This document shows positions 26,825-35,876 of a stretch of DNA of 64,000 bases, in pieces (the stretch's first letter is position 1; the number at the start of each line of letters is the position of its first letter). Source of the stretch: Polaribacter sp. Q13 (GTDB taxonomy: Bacteria; Bacteroidota; Bacteroidia; Flavobacteriales; Flavobacteriaceae); assembly GCF_016858305.2 (NCBI RefSeq), contig NZ_CP074436.1:330001-394000 (forward strand), given 5' to 3'. Below the pieces are notes generated by a model. It was not told where the DNA came from, did no database searches, and was given only the letters and a program-made list of their open reading frames with translations. Made by a program: the position numbers and the translations under genes.

Positions 26825-28240
26825 ATGCAGAAATTTAAAATACTAATCGCTTTTTGTTTATTGATAAACATGATGCATGCTCAGACCCAGAAAAAAAACT
26901 TCATCATTATTTTTACGGATGATCAAGGTTATGAAGATTTAAGTTGTTTTGGCTCTAAAAATGTCCATACACCTAATATAGATCAAATGGCAGCAGAGGG
27001 AATGAAGCTAACAAGTTTTTATGTAGCTTCATCAGTATGTTCTCCTTCAAGAGCGGCTTTATTAACCGGTAGAATGCCAAAACGCGCGGGAGTTCCCAAA
27101 GTTTTATTTTCTACTCCAGCCATTTTTAACGGACACGGATTGCCGCCAGAAGAAATTACAATTGCAGAACATTTAAAAGAAAAAAATTATGAAACCGCAT
27201 TGGTTGGTAAATGGCATTTAGGTCATGAAAAAGAGTATTTACCTTTAAATCAAGGTTTTGATTCTTATTACGGAATTCCATATAGTAATGATATGTCTAT
27301 TGCGCCTAATATGGAAATTTCTCCGGATGTAGTTTTAAATGATGGCTATACCATTGAACAGTTACATTCTGATGCAAAAAGAGTGGATAAACATTATAGT
27401 GAATTAAGAAACAAACCGCCTTTAATGAGAGGGAATAAGGTGATCGAATATCCTGCAGATCAATCAACTTTAACAAAAAGATATACCAAAGAAGCCATAT
27501 CATTTATCAAAAAAAACAAAGAAAAACCGTTCTTTTTGTATTTCGCACATACGTTTCCACACAGACCAATTTATGTGAGCGATCAATTTAAAAATTCAAG
27601 TAACGGTGGTCCTTATTACGATGCTATTAAAGAAATTGATTGGAGTGTTGGTGAAGTTTTAAAAGTATTAAAGGAAAATAAATTAGATAAAAATACAGTG
27701 GTTATTTTCTGTTCAGATAATGGGCCTAATAGTTTAGGTTCTGCCAAACCTTTAAAAGGGAAAAAGTTTTCTACTTATGAAGGCGGACAAAGAGTACCAG
27801 GAATTATTTGGGCGCCAGGGGAAATTAAAGCAGGATCTGAAAGTGACGAATTAATTTCTTCTTTAGATATTTTTCCTACCATAGCTAAATATGCTGGAAT
27901 TGAAATGCCCGATAATAGAATTTATGACGGATATGATCAAACGGCATTTTTAAGTGGGAATTCAAAAAAATCGGCAAGAAATGAAATGTATTATTATTCT
28001 GCAAATACAACAGTTATTGATGGAGTTCGTGCTGGTGATTGGAAATTTCTATATAAAGGACACAAAGTAAAAAATGCAGGGAAATTAAAAGGCGATGATT
28101 TGGTTGATAAACTATACAATGTAAAAAAAGACATTTCAGAAAAAAACAATTTGATTAAAACAAATCCTAAAAAAGCAGAAGAGCTTATTAAACTAATGAA
28201 AGCATTTGATGTAAAATTAGAAGAAGATATTCAACAATAA
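26825..28240 (+). CDS. Family S1 sulfatase (CSPSR), tandem copy 1
   Basis: The start at ATG 26825 is chosen because it gives the signal peptide MQKFKILIAFCLLINMMHAQ; a longer frame from 26792 would overlap the fucosidase. The arylsulfatase core is IIIFTDDQGYEDLSCFGS, then C72-S-P-S-R, GKWHLGHEKEYLPLNQGFDSYYGIPYSND and FCSDNGPNS. Length is 472 aa. It is closely similar along its whole length to the next gene, and the two are tandem duplicates. The layout resembles the S1_16/S1_19-type exo-sulfatases, but the subfamily is a guess. It opens the block of eleven sulfatases. Confidence 0.94.
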   Translation: MQKFKILIAFCLLINMMHAQTQKKNFIIIFTDDQGYEDLSCFGSKNVHTPNIDQMAAEGMKLTSFYVASSVCSPSRAALLTGRMPKRAGVPKVLFSTPAIFNGHGLPPEEITIAEHLKEKNYETALVGKWHLGHEKEYLPLNQGFDSYYGIPYSNDMSIAPNMEISPDVVLNDGYTIEQLHSDAKRVDKHYSELRNKPPLMRGNKVIEYPADQSTLTKRYTKEAISFIKKNKEKPFFLYFAHTFPHRPIYVSDQFKNSSNGGPYYDAIKEIDWSVGEVLKVLKENKLDKNTVVIFCSDNGPNSLGSAKPLKGKKFSTYEGGQRVPGIIWAPGEIKAGSESDELISSLDIFPTIAKYAGIEMPDNRIYDGYDQTAFLSGNSKKSARNEMYYYSANTTVIDGVRAGDWKFLYKGHKVKNAGKLKGDDLVDKLYNVKKDISEKNNLIKTNPKKAEELIKLMKAFDVKLEEDIQQ

Positions 28241-28253
28241 AAAAAAAGAAAAT

Positions 28254-29669
28254 ATGAAATATTTTGTAATACTATTTTTAGCATTGTTCCAAACAGCAAT
28301 ACTACAATCTCAAGTAAAAAACGTGATTGTTATTTTTACTGATGATCAAGGTTATGAAGATTTAAGTTGTTACGGATCAAATAAAGTAAAAACGCCTAAC
28401 ATAGATCAAATGGCAGAAGAAGGTTTAAAACTAACCAGTTTTTATGTAGCTTCTTCCGTGTGTTCTCCTTCAAGAGCAGCTTTGTTAACAGGTAGAATGC
28501 CTAAACGTGTTGGTATTCCTGGAGTTTTGTTTCCAAAGAAAAATGAAAAAGGATTACCTACAGATGAAATAACTATTGCAGAACTTCTAAAAGAGAAAAA
28601 TTACGCAACTGGTTTGGTAGGAAAATGGCATTTAGGACATGCTAAAAAATACCTTCCGTTAAACCAAGGTTTCGATTCTTATTACGGAATTCCATATAGC
28701 AATAATATGTCTATTGCCTCAGGAATTGACATTTCGCCAAACGTTGTTTTAAATGACGGTTATACATTAGAAATGATGCATGCCGATATTAAAAAAGTAG
28801 ATAGCGGAGAGAAAAAATACAAAAATGAATTAAAAGAAAAAGCGCCTTTGTTAAGAGGTAATGAGATTGTAGAGTATCCTACAAATCAAACGACTTTAAC
28901 TGAGAGATATACAAAAGAAGCTGTTTCATTTATCAAAAAAAATAAAGAGAAACCTTTCTTTTTGTATTTCGCACATTCTTTTCCTCATGTGCCAATTTTT
29001 GTTGGCGATAAATTTAAAGGAATCAGCGGAAGTACTCCATATTATGATGCTATTGCAGAAATAGATTGGAGTGTTGGTGAAGTTTTTAAAACTTTAAAAG
29101 AAAATGGGTTAGATAAAAATACACTTGTTATTTTTACTTCAGATAATGGGCCAAATAGTCATGGTTCTGCAAAACCATTAAAAGGAAGAAAGTTTGAAAC
29201 CTATGATGGAGGACAAAGAGTACCAGCAATATTTTGGGCTCCAGAAGAGATTAAAGCGGGCATTACAAGTGATGAAGTAGTTTCTTCGTTAGATGTTCTT
29301 CCAACTATTGCAAATTTCACCGGTATTTGCATGCCAAAAGATAGGGTTTATGATGGTTATGATCTTTCAAAATTTCTAAAAGGGAAAACGAAAGAATCAC
29401 CAAGAAAAGAAATGTATTTCTATGGTTCTAATTCTACAAAAATAGATGGAATTCGTCAGGGAGATTGGAAATATTTAATTAAAGGGTACAGAAAAGCAGG
29501 TTGGTATAAACCTAAAGGAGATGATCTTAAAATTAAGTTGTTTAATCTGAAAGAAGATATATCAGAATCTGAAAATTTAATTGAAAAAAATCCTGAAAAA
29601 GCAAATGAGCTTTTAAATAAAATGAAGGATTATGACGCTGATTTAACAAAAGATATTTCAAAAAAATAA
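28254..29669 (+). CDS. Family S1 sulfatase (CSPSR), tandem copy 2
   Basis: 471 aa, signal peptide MKYFVILFLALFQTAILQSQ. Motifs follow its neighbour: VIFTDDQGYEDLSCYGS, C70-S-P-S-R-AALLTGRMPKR, GKWHLGHAKKYLPLNQGFD and FTSDNGPNSHG. It arose from, or gave rise to, the gene 14 bp upstream by tandem duplication. Differences cluster in loops such as the segment after LTGRMPKR (VGIPGVLFPKKNEK versus AGVPKVLFSTPAIF), which may tune substrate choice. Both copies have all catalytic residues, so neither appears to be decaying. Periplasmic location is expected from the SPI leader. Confidence 0.94.
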   Translation: MKYFVILFLALFQTAILQSQVKNVIVIFTDDQGYEDLSCYGSNKVKTPNIDQMAEEGLKLTSFYVASSVCSPSRAALLTGRMPKRVGIPGVLFPKKNEKGLPTDEITIAELLKEKNYATGLVGKWHLGHAKKYLPLNQGFDSYYGIPYSNNMSIASGIDISPNVVLNDGYTLEMMHADIKKVDSGEKKYKNELKEKAPLLRGNEIVEYPTNQTTLTERYTKEAVSFIKKNKEKPFFLYFAHSFPHVPIFVGDKFKGISGSTPYYDAIAEIDWSVGEVFKTLKENGLDKNTLVIFTSDNGPNSHGSAKPLKGRKFETYDGGQRVPAIFWAPEEIKAGITSDEVVSSLDVLPTIANFTGICMPKDRVYDGYDLSKFLKGKTKESPRKEMYFYGSNSTKIDGIRQGDWKYLIKGYRKAGWYKPKGDDLKIKLFNLKEDISESENLIEKNPEKANELLNKMKDYDADLTKDISKK

Positions 29670-29693
29670 AAACCATTTTTAATTTTAAGACAG

Positions 29694-31106
29694 ATGAAAT
29701 GTAAAACCAATATTTTAAATTCCTTATTGATATTTTTAGTTTTTGTCCAACTTTCTGCACAAGAAAAACCAAATGTCATCCTTATTATGGCAGATGATGT
29801 AAGTTGGAATTGCTTTAGTACTTACGGAGCAGAAGATTATAAAACCCCAAATATTGATGCTTTGGCGGCAAAAGGACTTCAATTTAATCATTGTTATTCT
29901 ATGCCAATTTGTACACCGTCTCGTGTAAAAATTATGACGGGTCAATACAATTTTAGAAATTATACTCATTTTGGATATTTGAATCCAAAAGATAAAACTT
30001 TTGGAAATTTAATGAGAGATAACGGCTATAAAACAGCCATTGCTGGTAAGTGGCAACTAAACGGATTGTACAATAAATTACCGGGAAGTTTAGATAAAAC
30101 AAGACCATTTAAGGCAGGGTTTGATGAGTCTTGTTTATGGCAAGTAACTACAGAAAAAAAAGGAAAAAATGGAGGAGAACGCTTTTGGAGTCCGCCTTTA
30201 CTTCAAAACGGGAAATTTCTTAGTATAGAAGATAATCAAGGAAAATACGGTCCAGATATTATGTCTGATTTTGTTTGTGATTTTATAGAAAAGAATAAGG
30301 ATGCACCTTTCTTTGTGTATTATCCAACGGTGTTGGTGCACAGTCCTTTTGTTCCTACACCAGATACTATTGGTGATGGAGATAGGTCTCAAAATGCAAA
30401 TCATACGCCGAAAGACAAAAAATTAAAAAAAGCCAATTATGTGGCAATGGTGAGTTATTTGGATAAAATAGTGGGTAAAATAGTTGATAAAGTTGAAGCT
30501 GTTGGTCAGTTAGACAACACAATTATATTATTTACTTCGGACAACGGTACAGCTTCTATTACTTCAAAATGGAAAGGAGAAAATGTTGTTGGAGGAAAAG
30601 GAAAAACCATAGATATGGGTACACATGTGCCGTTGGTTGCGTATTGGAAAGGACATACGCCAAAGGGTGTTCAAAGTAACGATTTAGTAGATTTTACAGA
30701 TTTCTATGCAACAATTGCAAGTGCTGCAAAAATTAAACTTGGTAAAGACGATCCTATTGATGGACGTAGCTTTTTACCACAATTAGAAAATAAAAAAGGT
30801 AATCCAAGAGATTGGGTGTTTTGGCAATATCAACCCTATTGGGGGAAATTTGAAGGAATTCAGTTTGTTAGAAATCAAACTTATAAATTATATAAAACAG
30901 GAGAGTTATATGATATTCCGAATGACTTGCATGAAAAAAACAATTTAAAGTTAGATACAAACAATATTGAGGCTCAGAAAGCTAAAAATAATCTTCAAAA
31001 AGTGTTAGATGTAGCACCACCAGCACCATTAGTTGTTGGAGGTAGATATGCTAAAAAGCGAGAAGTGTATCCAGATTGGAAGAATATTGTAAATCCTAAT
31101 GATTAA
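29694..31106 (+). CDS. Family S1 sulfatase (CTPSR) with GKWQ instead of GKWH
   Basis: 470 aa, signal peptide ending VQLSAQ. Metal site NVILIMADDVSWN, modification motif C73-T-P-S-R, FTSDNGTAS and YPTVLVHSPF (second active-site His) are present. The active-site Lys/His segment reads AGKWQLNG: Gln replaces the His that contacts the sulfate in characterised sulfatases. The segment after it is also unusual (LPGSLDKTRPFKAGFDES). This may mark a subfamily with a different sulfate-binding site. The gene stops 10 bp before the next sulfatase start (31117), so the two are likely co-translated on one transcript. Confidence 0.92.
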   Translation: MKCKTNILNSLLIFLVFVQLSAQEKPNVILIMADDVSWNCFSTYGAEDYKTPNIDALAAKGLQFNHCYSMPICTPSRVKIMTGQYNFRNYTHFGYLNPKDKTFGNLMRDNGYKTAIAGKWQLNGLYNKLPGSLDKTRPFKAGFDESCLWQVTTEKKGKNGGERFWSPPLLQNGKFLSIEDNQGKYGPDIMSDFVCDFIEKNKDAPFFVYYPTVLVHSPFVPTPDTIGDGDRSQNANHTPKDKKLKKANYVAMVSYLDKIVGKIVDKVEAVGQLDNTIILFTSDNGTASITSKWKGENVVGGKGKTIDMGTHVPLVAYWKGHTPKGVQSNDLVDFTDFYATIASAAKIKLGKDDPIDGRSFLPQLENKKGNPRDWVFWQYQPYWGKFEGIQFVRNQTYKLYKTGELYDIPNDLHEKNNLKLDTNNIEAQKAKNNLQKVLDVAPPAPLVVGGRYAKKREVYPDWKNIVNPND

Positions 31107-31116
31107 AAATAAAATA

Positions 31117-32622
31117 ATGAGAACAAAACAATTCCTTAAAATTTTAGTGCTATTTTGTTTATTCGCAAATACTATTTCAGCACAAAACAAACCCAATATT
31201 GTAGTTATTATGGCTGATGATATTGGTGTGGGAGATATTGGTTTTTATCACAAACAACGTACAGGGAAAGAACCAGTAGTGCCAACCCCAAATATTGATA
31301 AATTAATAGACCAAGGAATGCGATTTTCTGATGCGCATTCACCGGCTTCGCTTTGTGCTCCTACACGTTTTTCTATGATGACGGGTAATTTTTCATATCG
31401 AAATAAAAAAGGACCTTGGGGCGTTTGGGGACCAGATAGAGATGCAGGAATAGAACCAAACTTTACAACAGTAGCGCGTGTCGCAAAAAAAGGAGGATAT
31501 AATACCGCTTTTTTCGGGAAATGGGGACTTGGTGGCGATTGGGATGCGAAGCCAAAGAGTATTTCTGGTTACGAAAACGTACAAAAAGGAGCTGGTTATT
31601 ATGGTTTTGATTATTCTGTTGCTTTGCCAGAAGGCATTCAAAATGTTCCGTATGCTTTTTATGAAGATGGAAAATTTATGAAACTTAAAGACGATTCTAA
31701 AATTACAAAAATTCCTTTTGAGCAACTAAAATATTCTGACGAGAATAAAAGAAAAGTAGGAGGTAGTGTTGGTGATTCTAATTGGGATCCTACATTAGCT
31801 GGACCTGTTTTGGCTAATAAAGCGGTTACTTATATCAACCAACAATCAAATACTAAAAAACCGTTCTTTCTTTATTATTGTAGTCAGGCAGTACATTTGC
31901 CACACGCTCCTTCATCAACATTAAATGGAGAAAAAATTGCAGGTGCTACACTAGAAACGCATGGCGACATGATTAAAGAATTGGATGTTCAAGTAGGTAT
32001 GATGATTGCTGCTTTGAAGAAAAATAATTTATATGATAATACGCTTATAGTATTTACTTCGGATAATGGTGGACTTCCAAATTATAAATATAGTCCGAAA
32101 TTAGAAAAACTAGGTCATGATTCTAGTGATGGTAAGAATGGATATAAAGGTTCCATTTATGAAGGTGGACATAGAATTCCGTTTGTTGCCGTTTGGTCTG
32201 GACATATAAAACCAAAAAGTAAATCGGATATTGTTATGGTTGGTCATGATATGATGCCAACAATAGCAGCAGTTACAAATGTTAGTTTAGAAAAAGAAGT
32301 AGTGCTAGACGCTGCAAATTTATTACCAATTCTAACAGGTAAATCCGAAGCTCCTATTCATAAATATTTAATGCATCAAGCTCAAAAAGGGAAAGGTGGT
32401 TATTACGCTATTCGCGAAGGAGATTTTAAATTAGTGATGTCTGTAACTAAAAGAGATGTTTTTGATGATTTAAAGGTTGATGGGTTGTATAATCTTAAGG
32501 ATAATGTTTTAGAAGATCCATCAGGAAATCTTAAGGGAAAAGAAGTGTACAAAGAAAAAATAAGTCAATTGAAAAATAAGTTTTTAGAATTGAGAAAACC
32601 AGGTGCAACTACTCTTTATTAA
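31117..32622 (+). CDS. Family S1 sulfatase (CAPTR, GKWG type), paralogue of 42447-43940
   Basis: The start at ATG 31117 gives signal peptide MRTKQFLKILVLFCLFANTISAQ; a start at 31099 would overlap the previous gene by 8 bp. Core motifs are IVVIMADDIGVGDIGFYH, C80-A-P-T-R, FTSDNGGLPN and SQAVHLPHAP. Thr replaces Ser at the fourth place of the modification motif. The Lys/His segment is GKWGLGGDW, without the His. Large stretches are identical to the gene at 42447, so these two are recent paralogues in the same locus. The cluster member at 37506 is a more distant relative that keeps GKWH. An untranslated gap of 120 bp follows, with nothing recognisable. Confidence 0.93.
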   Translation: MRTKQFLKILVLFCLFANTISAQNKPNIVVIMADDIGVGDIGFYHKQRTGKEPVVPTPNIDKLIDQGMRFSDAHSPASLCAPTRFSMMTGNFSYRNKKGPWGVWGPDRDAGIEPNFTTVARVAKKGGYNTAFFGKWGLGGDWDAKPKSISGYENVQKGAGYYGFDYSVALPEGIQNVPYAFYEDGKFMKLKDDSKITKIPFEQLKYSDENKRKVGGSVGDSNWDPTLAGPVLANKAVTYINQQSNTKKPFFLYYCSQAVHLPHAPSSTLNGEKIAGATLETHGDMIKELDVQVGMMIAALKKNNLYDNTLIVFTSDNGGLPNYKYSPKLEKLGHDSSDGKNGYKGSIYEGGHRIPFVAVWSGHIKPKSKSDIVMVGHDMMPTIAAVTNVSLEKEVVLDAANLLPILTGKSEAPIHKYLMHQAQKGKGGYYAIREGDFKLVMSVTKRDVFDDLKVDGLYNLKDNVLEDPSGNLKGKEVYKEKISQLKNKFLELRKPGATTLY

Positions 32623-32742
32623 GATAGGTAAACTAATATTCAATACTAATTATTTAGATGGTGCTATTAGATGCAGGTATTTATATGCAACCATTTTTCC
32701 TAAAGCAAAATAATAAATAATAAACGTAAAAATTAAAAGTAT

Positions 32743-34302
32743 ATGAAACTGAATGTAAAAGTTGTTTCTAAATTAGTAATTGTATCTTTTATGATACTCA
32801 CAAATATAGTTATTGGGCAAACTAATCATAAAAAACCCAACATTGTTTTAATTATGGCTGATGATATTGGTTTCTCTGATATTGGTGCTTATGGAGCAGA
32901 AATAGAAACGCCAAATATAGATAAGCTGGCAAGTGAAGGATTACGATTTACCACATTTTATAATATGGCAAAATGTGCAGCAACAAGATCATCACTCTTA
33001 ACAGGTTTGTATAGTGGAGGTAACGGAGCGGTTCATTTAGCCAACTTAACAAAACAAGCGGGTTACACCAGTATGATGAGTGGTAAAGAGCATTTTAATA
33101 ATTGGGTACCTGAGTATTGCAGATCACAAAATGCTTTTGATAAATCGTTACTTTTTTGGGCAACTACAGAGTATTATTTACCTCCATCTGGAGAATTTTC
33201 ACAGAAATTCCTTTTAAACGGTAAAGAATTAAAACCGAGTGAAATTAAGCATGAAATTTCACCAATGTATAAAACAGATTTTATGACGGATTATGCATTG
33301 AATTGGTTAGATGAATCTTTCAAAGAAGAAAAGCCTTTCTTTTTGTATTTACCTTATCATGCCGGACATTATCCATTACAAGCAAGACCTGAGGATATTG
33401 AGAAATATAGAGGGAAGTATAAAAAAGGTTGGGATAAATTACGTGAAGAACGATACAAAAAAATGCTTGCCTTGGGCGTTATTTCTAAAGAACATAAGTT
33501 AAGTCCGCCAGAGAATAATTTAAACAAAAAAAGAGGTCCTTTTGTAAAGGATTATACCGATTATTACCCTTGGGAAGGTTTATCCGAAGCAAAAAAAGAT
33601 TCTCTAGATTTAGAAATGTCTGTGTATGCTGCAATGATTGATAGAATGGATCAAAACATAGGTCGTGTTTTAGATAAATTAGAAAAAGAAGGCGCGCTAG
33701 AAAATACAATTATTCTTTTTTTAAGTGATAATGGGGCTTGTCCTTTTTATTCTAATAGAGTAAAAGATGTACAACCTGGGCCAGCAAATTCTTATTGGAG
33801 TTTGCGTACAACCTGGGCAAACTTAGCGAATACACCTTATAGACAATATAAGCAATCTGGAATGGAAGGCGGCAGTCATACGCCATTTATTGCCTATTGG
33901 CCAAAAAATATCAAACCCAATACGTTTACTGATCAACCAGGACATGTGGTGGATATTGCACCTACTTTTTTAGATATTCTAGGTATTGAATACCCAGAAA
34001 CTATAAATGGTGTTGCTACAAAACCTTTACACGGAAGTTCTTTAATGCCAATTTTTAAAGGAGAACAACGTAAAGAACCCGATTTCTTTATTTCAGGAAT
34101 TAATGGTTTTAAAATGTTTAGAAGTGGCGATTTTAAGATAGCACAAATGAACAAAGGAGAATGGGCATTGTATAATATTAAAAAAGATCCAACGGAGTTG
34201 GTTAATCTGGCAAGTACAAATCCAGAGAAAGTAAAAGAATTGGCTAATTATTACGCAAGAGCGCTTAAAGGAAAGAATTCAATAAAAAAGAATAAAAAAT
34301 AG
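32743..34302 (+). CDS. Family S1 sulfatase (CAATR), S1_4-like with shortened loop
   Basis: 519 aa, signal peptide ending NIVIGQ. IVLIMADDIGFSDIGAYGAEIETPNID is the first metal block; C78-A-A-T-R-SSLLTG is the modification motif, with Ala and Thr at the third and fourth places. FLSDNGACPF is the second metal block. The overall order, including a long TPYRQYKQSGMEGGSHTPFIAYWP segment, matches the relative at 35877. Between LTGLY and the Lys/His site this protein lacks about 20 residues that its relative has (the PHQAGVGGM region), and the site reads SGKEHFNN instead of TGKWHVAD. A different substrate pocket is likely. It is preceded by the only gap above 100 bp in this block. Confidence 0.92.
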   Translation: MKLNVKVVSKLVIVSFMILTNIVIGQTNHKKPNIVLIMADDIGFSDIGAYGAEIETPNIDKLASEGLRFTTFYNMAKCAATRSSLLTGLYSGGNGAVHLANLTKQAGYTSMMSGKEHFNNWVPEYCRSQNAFDKSLLFWATTEYYLPPSGEFSQKFLLNGKELKPSEIKHEISPMYKTDFMTDYALNWLDESFKEEKPFFLYLPYHAGHYPLQARPEDIEKYRGKYKKGWDKLREERYKKMLALGVISKEHKLSPPENNLNKKRGPFVKDYTDYYPWEGLSEAKKDSLDLEMSVYAAMIDRMDQNIGRVLDKLEKEGALENTIILFLSDNGACPFYSNRVKDVQPGPANSYWSLRTTWANLANTPYRQYKQSGMEGGSHTPFIAYWPKNIKPNTFTDQPGHVVDIAPTFLDILGIEYPETINGVATKPLHGSSLMPIFKGEQRKEPDFFISGINGFKMFRSGDFKIAQMNKGEWALYNIKKDPTELVNLASTNPEKVKELANYYARALKGKNSIKKNKK

Positions 34303-34307
34303 AAATC

Positions 34308-35825
34308 ATGTATAAAATAATTAGAAATTTAATCGTTTTAGTAGGTTTTATTAGCCAAGTTTCTATGGCGCAAACCAAAAGACCAAATGTATTATTTGCA
34401 ATAGCAGATGATATGTCGCACGCTAGTGCTTATGGATATCATTTTTTACAAACACCTAATTTTGATAAAGTAGCCAAAGAAGGATTGCTTTTTAATAATA
34501 TGTTTACACCAAGTAGTAAATGTTCTCCTTCTAGAGCAGTTGTTGTTACAGGTAGAAATCCATGGCAAATAGAAAATGCAGCTAATTTAACACCTGTTTG
34601 GCCAGATAAATTTAAAAGTTTTATTGAAGTGATGGGTGAAAACGGATATACTACCGGTTTTACCGGAAAAGGTTGGGGACCAGGTATGTTTGAAAAAGGT
34701 AAAAAAAGAGAACTCACAGGTAAAGCATATAACGAAATCAAAAATAAAAATGTACCTGCTGCAGGTATTAATAAAATAGATTATGCTGAGAATTTTAAGG
34801 TTTTTATGGAAAATAAACCGAAGGATACGCCTTTTTTCTTTTGGTATGGTTGTAAAGAACCACATAGAAGTTATGAGTTTAAATCTGGAGTAAATAAAAA
34901 TGGAAAAAAATTAGCTGATGTAGATTTTTATCCAACTTTTTGGGGAGATTCGGAAGATGTGAAACATGATATTTTAGATTATGCAGTAGAGGTAGAGCAC
35001 TATGACAATCACTTAGGTAAAATGCTAGATTACTTAGCTAGTATAGGCGAATTAGAGAATACAATTATCATAGTAACTTCAGATAATGGAATGCCATTTC
35101 CGAGATATAAAGGGCATCCTTTTGATTTTGCTACAAGAGTTCCTTTTGCTGTAAAATGGCCATCTAAAATAGTAAAACCAGGTAGAGTTGTCAATGACTT
35201 TGCAAGTTTTATAGATATTGCGCCAACTATTTTTGAAATTTCAAATATTAAAGAAAAAGGTAGCGGAATGATAAAAATGGAAGGGAAAAGTTTGCTAGAT
35301 ATTTTTAATAATAAAGCGGATAAAAGTAGAGATATTGTAATAACAGGAAGGGAAAGAAATGACCCAAGTAGACCAAATGGTTGGGGATATCCTGTACGTA
35401 GTATTCATAATAAAGACTTTGTGTATTCTTATAATTTTCATCCAGAAAGATGGCCAAGTGGTACTCCTGATGCAGATTATAGAGATACAGATACTAGTCC
35501 AACTAAAAAATATACTAAAAACTTACCTAAAACGAGTTTGCCTTTTCAGTGGAATTACGGAAAAAGACCTCAGGAGGAATTATACGATTTAAAGAGAGAC
35601 CCGGAATGTTTACATAATTTGGCATCAAACTCTAAATATGATCAAATTAAAAAGAAGCTTCATAAAGAACTTTTTTGCGAATTAGAAAAACAAAAAGACC
35701 CAAGAATGTCAGATAATGGAGATGTCTTTGATTCGTATGAAGGCGAGGCAAGAACTAAAAAATATTTATTATTGGTAGAGTGGTTTAAAACGGGTAAAAA
35801 ACCAAAAGGAATTAAACCACAGTAA
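34308..35825 (+). CDS. Family S1 sulfatase (S1_8-like, CSPSR)
   Basis: 505 aa, signal peptide ending QVSMAQ. NVLFAIADDMSHASAYGY, C72-S-P-S-R, GKGWGPGMFEKGK and VTSDNGMPFPRYKGHPFD define a heparan N-sulfatase/S1_8-like sulfatase related to the one at 14523-16088. Both share the GKG segment, WYGCKEPHR/WFGSHEAHR and the end pattern KDPRMSDNG / NDPRMEGKA. The leader type differs: SPI here, lipoprotein there. It starts 5 bp after the previous stop, so co-transcription is certain in practice. The sugar acted on is unknown. Confidence 0.93.
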   Translation: MYKIIRNLIVLVGFISQVSMAQTKRPNVLFAIADDMSHASAYGYHFLQTPNFDKVAKEGLLFNNMFTPSSKCSPSRAVVVTGRNPWQIENAANLTPVWPDKFKSFIEVMGENGYTTGFTGKGWGPGMFEKGKKRELTGKAYNEIKNKNVPAAGINKIDYAENFKVFMENKPKDTPFFFWYGCKEPHRSYEFKSGVNKNGKKLADVDFYPTFWGDSEDVKHDILDYAVEVEHYDNHLGKMLDYLASIGELENTIIIVTSDNGMPFPRYKGHPFDFATRVPFAVKWPSKIVKPGRVVNDFASFIDIAPTIFEISNIKEKGSGMIKMEGKSLLDIFNNKADKSRDIVITGRERNDPSRPNGWGYPVRSIHNKDFVYSYNFHPERWPSGTPDADYRDTDTSPTKKYTKNLPKTSLPFQWNYGKRPQEELYDLKRDPECLHNLASNSKYDQIKKKLHKELFCELEKQKDPRMSDNGDVFDSYEGEARTKKYLLLVEWFKTGKKPKGIKPQ

Positions 35826-35876
35826 AAAAAACGAAAGATATTATAACGAGCAATCCGTTTTGAAAAATTATAGCAT

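Noticed and set aside
32623..32742. Possible small gene in the 120-bp gap
   Set aside because: Only about 20 codons can be read and no start site or conserved pattern is visible.
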